From Amblyornis subalaris (lineage: Eukaryota > Chordata > Aves > Passeriformes > Ptilonorhynchidae): a stretch of DNA of 64,000 bases. Made by a program: the position numbers and the translations under genes. The notes under the pieces were generated by a model, which saw only the letters and a program-made list of their open reading frames with translations, did not search any database and was not told the origin of the DNA. This document shows positions 48,201 to 60,200 of this stretch, piece by piece. The DNA lies in assembly GCA_018881555.1 (NCBI GenBank), contig JACAXG010000013.1:6610191-6674190 (forward strand), written 5' to 3'. Position 1 is the first letter of the stretch; every line of letters starts with the position of its first letter.

Positions 48201-51200
48201 TTGCCTAACTCAGGAGTGGACTCCAGCACTGAGGAAGTAGTTTATTCCTGGTGCACATTTGCCTTACCTTCCTTGTTCGCTGTCCTCTTGACAGGGTATG
48301 TCACAGCCCTGTGACCTGTTCTGCAGCTCAGCCTTTGTGCAGAAGAGGTTAATGAAAAGCCTGTTTGTNGGCTAAACATTTGCTTTATCCTCCTTCCACA
48401 CTCATTTGCAATTAAAAAAATCTCACAACAACCCAGTTCCTACTTTAAAGGCCTCCTAGCTGAAGTTACACTGTTTGTTTGCGTATTATTTTAATTTTAA
48501 AATACTTAAAGTCTCTGCAGTAGTTATTCTCCTCAGCACTTGCTGGGGTTTGATTACACCTCTCCTTGTTGTGTTGGTTAAATCCTCATTGCAGTGTCCT
48601 GAATTCCAAACAGTTCAGCAGGAGCTTTGTTGGCACAGGAAATGAGGCTGGTGCTTTACTGCATTTTAAAAGTATATAATTTAGCCTAAGAGGAAGAAAC
48701 CCCTTTCTGCTCTGCCTCTCCTTCATGGCAGGATGTGTCTGCCAGGGCCTCCTGCAAATACATTTGCCAGCAACAATTGGGGACTGAAAGATGGTGCCCT
48801 CATTTTTGGATGATCTTGTCAAATTAGTGACCTTGGACCAAACAAAGTGGCTTCTTGGGGAGTGATGGGAGGGATGGAAAGAAAGAAATAATTATCTGTG
48901 CAAATTGGCCTGACCATTTGGTGACCCCGGAGGGAAGCTGAAACCAAGGGCACTTGCCCAGCACGCTGGAGTGAAGGGCCAGGGATACTTNTGGGGGGAA
49001 GCACAGGACAGACAGGGTCTGTGCTCAGCCCCCCCTGAGTAACTNGGTAGTGAGAGCACTTGGGGAATGTTGCCTGTACATGTGAGTTATAGGTCAGAAT
49101 TTAATTCTCTGTGGGGAAACTCCACTGCAGTGATCCAGATCCTGCTGTGCAGCGTCTGAGACTGCATCAGCCCCTCTTCCTGCCTTGCTGGGTGTTTCAG
49201 GAAGCCTTTCCCACTCCCAGTGACATTTTTAGGGCTTTCTTTTGTGAGTGAGGCTCGCAGTTATATAAGCACATGCATATTCATACAGGAGCCCACAGAG
49301 GAGGCTTCTGCCTGTGTGTGGTGAGGGCTCTGCCCATGGGGCTGTTTGTGAGCACTTCGTCACGGAGTCCAGCTCTGGATGCTTATCTCAACCAGCTGGA
49401 TCTGGAAGTAAAACTAGATTTTGGTTCAGACCAGAAGCCTGGTGTGCCCTTGTTCCCCAGCTGGAGTATCTGAGTATTTTTAGCAGTGAAATGCACACAA
49501 TGCAGAGGCTCCATGGCTGCAGGCAGGGCTTGTCCTGTGTGTGTGGGGAACTTGTCCTCAAGACTTCTTGGTTTCTGGGGGCTGGTGGAACTGGTGCAGG
49601 GATTAAATATGAGCATAGTGACTTACTCTGTGGCCAGGCTCCTTGAGAAGGGAGATCTCTGTTATCGGGAGTAATTGTTGTGGCTGATTTCATGAATAAT
49701 GTCCAGTGCAAATGTCAGCAGGCTCATTAAGTTTCATGGCTGCCTTCCAGTCCTAATGTCCAAGAGGTATATGATTGTTCTGGACATGCACTTAGCTCTG
49801 GGAGTGATACAGCACATCTAGATGTGAAGCTGCTTGTTAATATGCATGGTCAGCTCAGCTCTTTGCTGCAGTGCTGCTCGTGCTCTGCTCTTAGTCACAA
49901 CTTTTTCATCTGTTTGATAGAGATCTTGCACCCCCTTCCTTCGGGGCTCTAAAATCACGATGCTTCTGATTTTGGGTGGGTGACTGTGNAAGGCAGTTCT
50001 CTCTTCCCCATTTAATTGTACTTTATCTGTGTAGGTCTTTGAAGCAGTGATCTCTTGGATAAATTATGAGAAGGAATCTCGCTTAGAGCACATGGCTAAG
50101 CTGATGGAGCATGTTCGCCTGCCCCTTTTGCCCAGAGATTACCTGGTACAGGTTAGTCTGCAAATAAGTCATTAATACNTGCACTTAAGCTGCTGGTTGC
50201 TCCTTAATCAGTGGCTTGGCTGTTTGTGTCTGACATGGGTAACTTGATATGTTGCTGAGTCTGTAAACAGAGGAATAAAAGCAAAAACTGGGTGGACTCT
50301 GAAATCAATGTGTGTTTCAGAAACCTTCTCGTAAATAGGACCTGTGCTCTGCCAGGCCATGCCGAGAACAGAGCTCCTGCCTCTCTAGGGGAAGCATTGA
50401 GAAGTTAATATGTTGTGATTTTTCAACCCAAAAATACCAAGGTGGTGATATTACAAGCTTGTGCAGCTTTTTTCCTTCATGCACGGGTAAAACATCATGA
50501 TGGAAAAACATCATGTGTGATGATTTTGGCTTTAGGTGTATACTGTGCATAGATATGGGTCTGTGTGACTGGCAGGTGAGACACTGACTTAGTCTGACTT
50601 GGAGATTGTTCTTCATAAGTTAATTCCTGGGATCTGGGCCTAGATAATGAGCTGAGAATTGCCAAAGAAGGGGTTGGCATATGGGCTCTTTGACTACTAT
50701 GCTTTTATCATGTGTCTAAAAAAATCAATATAATTGGTCTAAAATTGGTATTCACAAGATGAACCCATCATGTATTTTTTTTTCTGTCATCTNTATTTTC
50801 TGGTGGAANAAAAGATACTGCCTCTCCTTAAAAATTCTCACTCAGATAGAAGAAATTACTTGTTTTGTACCCAGACTCCTGGTGAATTCTCCTCTGCTGA
50901 GTCAAGTGTTTGGCAGAGGGTGATAAAATACTCACTACTTCTGCGTGATCTTGGAAAAAAGTGAGAAGCTTGGATGTTACTGCCATGTGTTTCTTTGGGA
51001 AGAGCTGGAAGTCTGTGTTTGTTACCTGCATTTTATTTTTAATGTTGGTACTTTGGAAGGGAAATTTCAGGTTACATGTTCTTTGCACAGAGGTCCTTGT
51101 GACCTGTGCTACCAAGTGCTTCAGTTTAAATGATCCTTGTTGTGTGTGTGTGTTCTCAGACAGTCGAGGAAGAAGCTTTAATCAAGAATAACAACACCTG

Positions 51201-54200
51201 TAAAGACTTCCTTATCGAGGCCATGAAATATCATTTGCTTCCTCTGGATCAAAGGCAACTGATAAAGAATCCCAGGACAAAGCCGAGGACTCCCGTTAGC
51301 TTGCCAAAGGTAAGCTGAGCTGGTCACTTCGTGTCACCTCACCCCATATTCCTGGTGGCATTTTTCCTGTCTTTGACAGGAGCTCGACAGCTTGCCATGT
51401 TACTTTTTACGAACTCCGTGATCCTGCTTGGAAGTGTTTTACTCCCTCTTCTGGCATTGCCTATGCCCAGCAAGGATACATAATTAAGTTGGATAAACTT
51501 AGATGAATCTTTAGGGGAAGGAGTATCTCTGCTCTTGAAACATTCTGTCAGCCGCAAGTGGTTTTGTGACTCGCTGACCTGTGGAGTGTCCCCAGGCAGC
51601 TGCCTGGAGTGCTGGGAGCGCTGGCTGAGGTTGCTGCTGCCTCGTGAGAGTGTCGTGGAGCCCTGCTGAGGAGGGCCACAGTAGGTGTCTTTTCGTTTCC
51701 TGTATCCATAATCAGAAGCCAGGAAAGCAGGAAACAACAGCACCCAGCCCCGTGGGCAGGAAGTCTGGAGCAAATTTCAATGGACTCAAAGCAGCAACTG
51801 AATAAATAATCCTTGTTACTCCCAACATTTATCCTGCAGGCGTGTGATGCTCTGGCCACCACTTTATTAGTGACCCAAAAAAACGACCACAGGAACTATT
51901 TTCCCTGTGCCCCAGAGATAAACATGGTTTGGCACGATGTCTCTCATGTGTTTGTAAGTATTTGGGAGAATCTAAGACATCAAAACCACAGTGTGTTGTT
52001 TTTCCAAGCACAAGTGATAAGGAGTTGGTTTGTGGGATGGTGTATGAGATCTGTGCTGTTTCTGATGTTTAGATACTGGGCCATCCATTGGGAAATTGTG
52101 GTTCTGCAGTGTGTCAGTGTGTTGTGTCCTTTCTCCCTACTGTCACTGAGATGAAGTTGGTAGAACACAGCTCTGGGGGTATCATGAAGGGCTGACATGG
52201 CCCTTGTTCAAGGACTAAAGTAGTTAAAGATAAAAGGAACAGCAAACCAGCAAATTCAGAGGTTCTCAACACCTTCTGTAGCACGATCTATGAGTACAAA
52301 CCCAAATCTTTTGCATGTCTCTCCTCCCTTCTTTTGAACTGTGAAGAAAGGGAAGAAGGTGATGATCTTTCAGCAATCCTGTTACTGAGAAACTTTCATC
52401 TGGCCTGTTGGTCCTGCTGATGAGGGATTATCGTCTGCTGTGAAATCCCTTAATTCTGTAATCATGTGAAGCCCTGCAGCTTTCCATAGGAGACTGTTAC
52501 ACAACTAGTAGTCAGGCTGTTAATTTAGACTCAATTTGCTTTCTAATGTCACGTTCTCATCTTTGTAGATCAAACAGGCCACTATTTTCATACTCTGCAA
52601 ATTCTTTAAATTCCTGTCTAGCGCTCTACTTTTAAAGCAACTGTGCTTGGAGTTGAGTTTGTTACCCAAGTGACCTCGAGTGATGATCTTATCCTCTCAG
52701 CTACTCTCAGNTGCCTTGCAGAGTCTAAAGCCAGTTTTCCATCTACTCCTTGTTTATATTTGAAGCCTCATTATCTTGCTTCTAGCTCCTTGGCCTTGTA
52801 AAAATCAGATTGTCTTGGGTAATGTTTGTCCTGCTGATTTGCCCTGATAAGGGGAGCAAATCCTCCCTCTTGATGGCTAAAGGAAGGGTGGAAGGGTAAA
52901 ATGAAATGTGTGCTCACCAAAGTGCAGGTCCAGCTGCTTGTTGTTGATGCAGGTGTTTTGGGAGCTGCCTGTGCAGGTGTGGGTCTGCAGTGCCCAGCTG
53001 GGGCTCAGCAGCANTGGGCACCCTCAAGTGTAGAGCTGCAGGCTCCTGGCACTGAGTCCGTGGGGAGTTTGTCTTCTGGCAGCAGATAGGGCAGATTTGG
53101 GAAGGACCACCCTGCATGCTGCCTGGGTCTTCTGGTGGTCTCACTTTCCCACCAGTGTCCACCACTTGCTATTGCTGGGAGTGGAGTCTGGGGCTGGAGG
53201 AACCCTTAACCTGACACAGCAGAGCAGTTCTGGTGCTGCTGAGATTGCACTTGATCACCTGCACATAGCCCTTCCCTACCTGTAAGGAACTTAGGGTTTA
53301 ATTCCTGCATTTGCACCCACACGTGTGGCAGCCAAAAGCCTTAATGAAGCAGACAAATCCCATCCTTGAGCAGCCCAGACCCCCCTGGTCTTAACAGTTC
53401 TGGTGATTTCCCGGAGTGTCGCCTTCCCCACAGGTGGCACCACAGCTGTCACGTTTTATTTGCTAAGTGGCATCGATTATTTTTAGCACCACCGTGGAGA
53501 TGATGACTAAACAGTGGGCTGCCTGTGGAAATTATGCTGGAATCTTCTTCACTTAGAAATACCTTCACAGTGAGTCTTGTGTATGCCGTGGTGCCAGAAG
53601 GTTTTGTATTTCAAGGGGAAATTGGGCAGGTTGCCCACCTTGGACATGCTGAGGAAGCGTAAATGGAGTGGCCATAGTTAGCATGCATTACATTTTTCCC
53701 CCTTGAAATATAATTGACTGAAATAAGTGTCACTGCAGTGGCTTCTGGTTGGCCTGCAGCACGTGTTCTGGCAGCTGCTCTTGACCAGGTTGTGGTTTCT
53801 CTGCAGAGAGCAGCTGCCTGGGGTCATGTCTGAGGTTTTCCAGCTCTTCTCTTCCCTCTGCAGGTGATGATTGTGGTGGGTGGGCAAGCACCCAAAGCCA
53901 TTCGCAGTGTGGAGTGCTATGACTTTGAGGAGGAGCGGTGGGATCAGGTTGCTGAGCTTCCCTCGCGGAGATGCAGAGCAGGTAATGGGAACTTTTGCTG
54001 CAATCTTCTTTGTTTTCCTAATGCAGCCCTTCAGCACTGGATTGATGCCCTCAGTCATCCCTTCAGCCCTTCTCTGTGCCCCTGGCCTCAAGCAGCTCTT
54101 TCTTTTTGCCGTTCTTTCCTCTTCTTTCCCTACAGACATCTTTCCCTTCTCGTTCAGGTGGATGCCCTGCTCTCTAGTGGGGTTGCTCCTGCCTGCCCAC

Positions 54201-57200
54201 CCTCCATAGTCACTGTCTTCTCTTCATCATCTCTCTCTCCTGGCTGTTCCTTCNTCATTGTTACCCCTCCTCCTCTCCCCTCGCTGTCTTGGCAGCCCAC
54301 AGGGATCCGGTTTTTCTTGCTGGTTTCCTAGTGAAAATCAAAGGAGCTGAGTCAGTCCCTCTCGGTGCCGAGGAGTGGGTGATGGAGAGCAGATCTTTAA
54401 GTTGGGAGTGTTCCTCTGAAAACATCTGACAGGGTTGTGAATGTGGCTCACCATTTGGTGTTCCCTCTGGCTCACAGAATTACTCATTCAGGTGCGAAAT
54501 CCATCTGTGCCTTATGCTGCCATGTTTTTATGGACACTCCGCCTCCCATATGACACGTGTGTTTTATCACGCTTCACTTCAACGCTCTCAGCCCACAGAA
54601 AATGCCAAGGACTTGCCCATGTTCTGCCCTTCCCGGCTGCCTTTCACACCCTGGCAGGCGAGTAGGATCTGGACAGCTCCTACTCGCTTCCCGAACTGTT
54701 TGTAAAACCGCTGTAAAGCCTCTCTCCCCGTTTCCCAGGGGTGGTGTTTATGGCTGGCAACGTTTACGCGGTCGGGGGCTTTAACGGGTCGCTGCGGGTG
54801 CGCACGGTGGACGTGTACGACGGCGTGAAGGACCAGTGGACATCCATAGCCAGCATGCAGGAGAGACGGAGCACCCTGGGCGCCGCCGTGCTCAATGACC
54901 TCCTGTACGCGGTGGGCGGCTTCGATGGCAGCACTGGTAGGTGACCGAGCGGAAACCAGCCGGTGCCCGACCTAAAAAAGTGTTTTCAGAGTCCCTGCCA
55001 AGATTGCAGAGCTTTAGAGAGGTTTCTGTGCCCTTCCTCTGTGATTCTGTAGAGAAAGAGCCAGGAATGGGGTTTGGTGGGTGTTGTAACTACCCACGGG
55101 CGTGTTCTGACCCATCAGTAATTGCAGAGAATCTCACCCTTGTTATTTTCTTTAGTGAAGATACAGTTCTTTCAGCCTCATTCTCTGTGTGAATATGCTT
55201 CTTCTGGGCTGAAAAGGGATTTTTNCTTGTTTCAGTTAAATTTTTCATAGCAACATGAATAAAATACTAGCGAGGCATCTTACAGGGTTTGTGTGCCTGG
55301 GATTTATCTTGGCATAGCTGCGTGTTTAGATTCACACCTCTGCCTCTGTTGTAAAGCTTTGCCACTTGGTTAAGCCCTGAACTAACTATTGCAGCAAGGT
55401 CTGGGGGAATTTTTAAAACCTTTGCACAGACATTTTGTAATGCTTGAAAGGACGTGGGGCTTTTGGGCTTGGAATTTGGACTCTGCCCACCTTGCTGTCC
55501 CCAGCACATCAGAGAGGCAGCAGTCCCAGGGCAGGGGCAATGGGTAACAGTTTTTCCAGCTGCTGAAGAAGTGGCATTGACATGCTGGTCCCAGCCTGAA
55601 AGGCAGGGGATTAGGAAATGGGATTGCAGGAGCGTGGCGGGAATTACGGGCTTGGGAGGAGGTGGAAGGCAGATGAAAGTGCAACACCAATCTTTTTTTC
55701 TTCTCTTTTTTTTTAATTAGAAAACCTGTGTATCCCCTTTTTAACTAGGTCTGGCATCAGTTGAGGCCTATAGCTATAAGACCAATGAGTGGTTTTTTGT
55801 GGCTCCCATGAACACAAGAAGAAGCAGTGTTGGAGTTGGAGTTGTGGAGGGTAAGAAAATCAGCAGCCATTTTCATCAAGCAAATGTTACTGTGTCCAAC
55901 AGAAGCCTGAATGGTTAAGTGCAGCAGGAGAGAATGGCAAGAAGTGTTCCCTAGCCTAGTTGGGAAAGATTGATTTTATATGATGTAATTGCTGCAGCTT
56001 TTTCCATTCTCCTCTTTATCTTGGTGAAAAATCATGTGTGGCTTTCCAAGAGCCTCAAACCTGTATCAGACCAGCCCTGTGAATGCAATTAGGTATGTGC
56101 AGGTTTCTCTGAATCCCTATTCTTCCTGGGCTGCTTCTGGCTGGTGAAAGCCAGTGCTGTTGTGCTGCTGTTGCTGCCGGCAGACGCTGCGTGGATGGAA
56201 TATCCAGCACGGAAAATCTGCTCAGCGAGAGAAACAGGAACAGAGTTCGTCCCACAGCCCCAAGCTGGTGGTTTGGCAGGAATACTAAAACCTGTGTTTA
56301 TTGACATCAGGCGCAGCANGCTCTGCTCTGGTTCCTAAATGAGCAGGGCCTGACGATAGCAAAGGCTGGTGCTGCAGCAGCTTGGAGCGAGGTGGCAGGC
56401 CCGGGAGGGTGGTGGCAGCTGCTGGCACCTCTTGTGTCAGCACCAAACTTGGGGGAGCTGGAACTGAGCAGCTTGGTTTGGATTCAGGAGGATGAGCAGT
56501 TTAAGTAGGAACCATTTCTTCCTTTACAAAATCTATTCTGAAGCAAGTGAAAGGCTTTGTTTGGCCTTGTCTTTAGTGTGGTGTAGCAGTTCCCAATTAG
56601 TGCAGTGCAGAGCAGCCGTTGGCACGAGCCTTGTTATAAACCATATAAACCATGCTTAACAGTGGTTTGGTTTGACCTGTTTGAGCNGGAAATACATGGA
56701 ATATGCTTATGTACATGAAATGTGTTTTTGTGAGAAGAGAAAGGGAGATAAAGTCAGAATAAGTAGTGGTTAACTTAAATTGCGTTTTTAAGGAGCATCT
56801 CCTTCCAAATTGGCCCATGCTTGGGAAATGCTGGGCTGCTGTCAGTCATTGGGATTTGCCTAAATGGTTTGAATGCAGAACAAGTATTAAATGTGGACCT
56901 GAGAGATGCATTTCTGTGGACAGATTTTCTACTGGAGACTCACTAAATCTTTTTCCTTCACTTTGTTTGAAAGCACAAATAAGTGTTGCATATGTTGGAG
57001 TCCATGACAAAAAAAATGAGGGCATGTTATGGGGACAAGAGCTGATCATACTGGTGCAGGGAACAAGCTGCAGCCTGCAGTTAATCCACAGGGCTCATCT
57101 GAATGGGACGAAAATTGATCTGATGTCTGTGAATACTGAAAATACCTAATAACTGATGCCAGCCGGAGAAATTGATCTNGTCTTGTTTGGACTGGCACTC

Positions 57201-60200
57201 TTGCCTGATTAATTGACTAATACCAGGCAGGACCAACAGCACAAATTAGAGTTTGAAATGTTCATAGAGACAGGAAGATGCAGAAGGAGGCCATGAGTGG
57301 GCCTGANGGAGAAAGAAAAGATCCAGCCTGTTCTTGGAGCCTTGCAGACATCCAGAAACAGGAGAATGCAAAAGCCTAAGGCTGAAGATAACTGCTGGTG
57401 GGAGTCTTGTGCATGCAAAGAATTGCACAGCTCATTCATGGCCAGGCTTTGCTGTTATGGATTGAGAATTGATATGTTTTCTGAGTTTTGTACAAAAATT
57501 TAGGTTAGAGTTTTCTACATGTTTGTTGAGCTTTATTAATTGTTGTTTATTGTAGCATCTAGGAGACCTGGACTTGAACCAGACTGCCTCGTGCTGGCTG
57601 CTTTAGTAAGGGGAATCCCTCTCTGCCCAGAGAGTTTACTGCCTAAATGCAAAACAAGCTGATAGATGATACAGGGACACAAGGGGAGAGTATCAGTCAG
57701 GCCTGGGAACAGAGGACATGGTAGAACATCAGCCTTGTTTCATGTATGATGCAGTCCCATGATACCTGATTGTGTTTCTCTGGTCTCAGTAAATGCATGT
57801 TAATCAGCTTTCATGGAACTGAGGTAGGGAGGGTCGGATACCCCAGGAGACCTTCACAACTCAGTGTATGTCTTGTGTTGTCACCACTGGGCACCAGTGA
57901 CGAGGCTGGCCTAAGCTAAGTGGCATTGCTGGGTTTTGAGTTGGCCCAAATTCTTCAAAATCAGGTCTAGGTTTCCTTGCAGGTACTATGTTATTATGAG
58001 AGGCTATTGCACATTGATTGCTCATGCGGTGCTGTAATTAGTGTGCAGTGTTGGCCTTGGACAGCTCACCTGAGCGGGGGCAACCCTCCATCAGCAGAAC
58101 ACGCTTTGCTGTTCCCTCTGCTCCTGGGCCAACAAGTGCTTTGAAAAACCCTCTGGGCCGTTCTGATTGAGCCGTTGTGTTGTACCCTTGTGTTAGCTGA
58201 CAGTTTTAACAGCTTCGCAAACAGTCACGCCTGCCCGTGAGCCTACTCCAGATCCCTCGGCTAGGCTGTTCCCCAGACANCCCGGCAGGTTTAGGGGTGT
58301 CCCCTGGAGCCTCCCTCGGGCGGGATGCGCCCTGCCCCGGGGCTGTGCGTGGCTGGGAGCCGTGCCATGCCGGGCTGTGTGTGTTGCAGGGAAGCTGTAC
58401 GCCGTGGGCGGCTACGACGGCGCGTCGCGGCAGTGCCTGAGCACGGTGGAGCAGTACAACCCCGCCACCAACGAGTGGACGTACGTGGCCGACATGAGCA
58501 CGCGGCGCAGCGGGGCAGGTACTGGCTCCCACACTGCTCGGGAGAGGCACCACCTTCTCCTCTGCTCGGGAAAGGGAAGGGAAAGTGGGATTTGGCATGG
58601 CTGGGCTGGCGAGCGCAACCGGTTATTTGCTCCCCCCTTCCNGTGAGGGGTAAAAACATAACGGCTTGGAAGATCTCAGCAGCTCTCTTGGCTTCACGAG
58701 ATCTGCCAAATAGAGATTAATTTCTGGATTAATGAAATAATGTTCAGTGTCTCTAAGTAGCCCTGCTAACAGATGCATCTCACTTGTAAGCAAAGCTATC
58801 TTTCCAAATCGCCAGCTGCAGACACAGCTGGGCACGGGAAAGCCAAGCTGCACCTCCCTCTCCCCAGTCACTGCGGGGTTTCGGATGGATTTTCATTTTG
58901 GATCTTCCTGCAAGCATCCAGTGGGTGCTTTGCAATGCACAGTATCTGCACATTGGGTGACGTGCGAGGTAACAAAATTCATCTCAGATTGCTAAGCTAG
59001 TTTTTTATGTATTTTTTGTTGGCAAGAGTTGGTGATCTGGAGGATTAGAGAAAGGACATATTGTAGAAGGATTAGATTCTAGTCTTGATGGTTTCTAATT
59101 TCGTACATGATCTTAGGTAGCAACTTGTCTTCTCTGTGACTGTTCCTCTCTGAAAGGGATAAGAGCTCTTGGATTTAAACTCATCTTCAGGCGAATGAGA
59201 ATTTGTCGCTGTTGGTCCTATTGCTCAGTGTGTGCCGTGGGTCCTCCCTCATGTTCAGTTGTGCAGTTACCCAAAGGCAGCCCAGCTTGGGGGCTGCTCT
59301 TTGGGCTGAAATGGCCCTGCAGGTTAAGCTGTGGTCCCTTTTGAGCTGGGCAGTTTGAGAGGCTCCCCTCTACATCCTGTCTTTCTTTTCTCACTCCAGT
59401 ACCTTTTNTGTAACTCCAGGTGAGGCAAATATGGACACACACTGTTGGTTTGAGTTCAGCTGAAGAGGTGCAGTCTTCCAGGAGAGCAGAATGAGTATCT
59501 CATATTGTTGGCAGTGTGTTGAAACAGCAAGAAGTTTGTGCCTGTAGTGAGATGGATTTTAGTGAATTGTCTTTTCTGGAAACACTCTGCTCTGAGTGCT
59601 GCTTTACAAGTGTTTCTTCATGCGGCAAGTCCATTGTTAGGAATTCTTGTCTGGCCTGCCAAACTGCTTTGCAGTTTTCTGTTCCCCACCTGAAAGCTGA
59701 GCCCCTCGAGCTCTGGTTGTCACCCAGCTGCCCCTCCAGCAGGCACTGGGAGGGGACCGCCCAGTGCCACTCGGCACCCGCGGTGCTGCAGCACGATCTG
59801 CTGTACAGCTGCAGCAACGACACCGTGCTCGGCGCTGCCGTGCCCGTGCTGACACCTAGNGGGGGTGAGGACAGGTGTCCCCAAGTCCCTGGGGCCGCCC
59901 CAATCCGGGCAGTGGGGCTGTGGGGATGTGCACGTGCTGCTCAGGTTTTGTAGAATTCTAGAATTTTTTAGATTGGAAAAGACCTTTAAGATCAAGTCCA
60001 ATTGTTAAGCCAGTACTGCTGTGTTCACTGCTAGACTACGTCCCCAGGTGCCACATCGGCCATTTTTTGAACACTCCCAAGGTTTGTTGGATGAGCTGGG
60101 GAGTTCCCTTTCCCCTCCTGGCAGGCATGTCCTGTTCCTGTGTGCCCTGTCTCACTGCACAAGGAGGCAGTTTTATGTGGGAAAGCTTTAGAGTGTGTCA

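Larger units (their letters stand above)
45208..50034 (+). other. KLHL3: KLHL3 intron 6
   Basis: No gene is recognised. It contains a CR1 fragment (about 45890-46000), a small CpG-dense patch (46252-46330), a weaker GC-rich patch (about 47930-48035) and a run of sixteen T (48142-48157). Confidence 0.85.

Noticed and set aside
53864..54331. 155-codon plus-strand frame as a single-exon kelch gene
   Set aside because: Only the first 40 residues are kelch (KLHL3 exon 9). The rest is read-through into intron 9.
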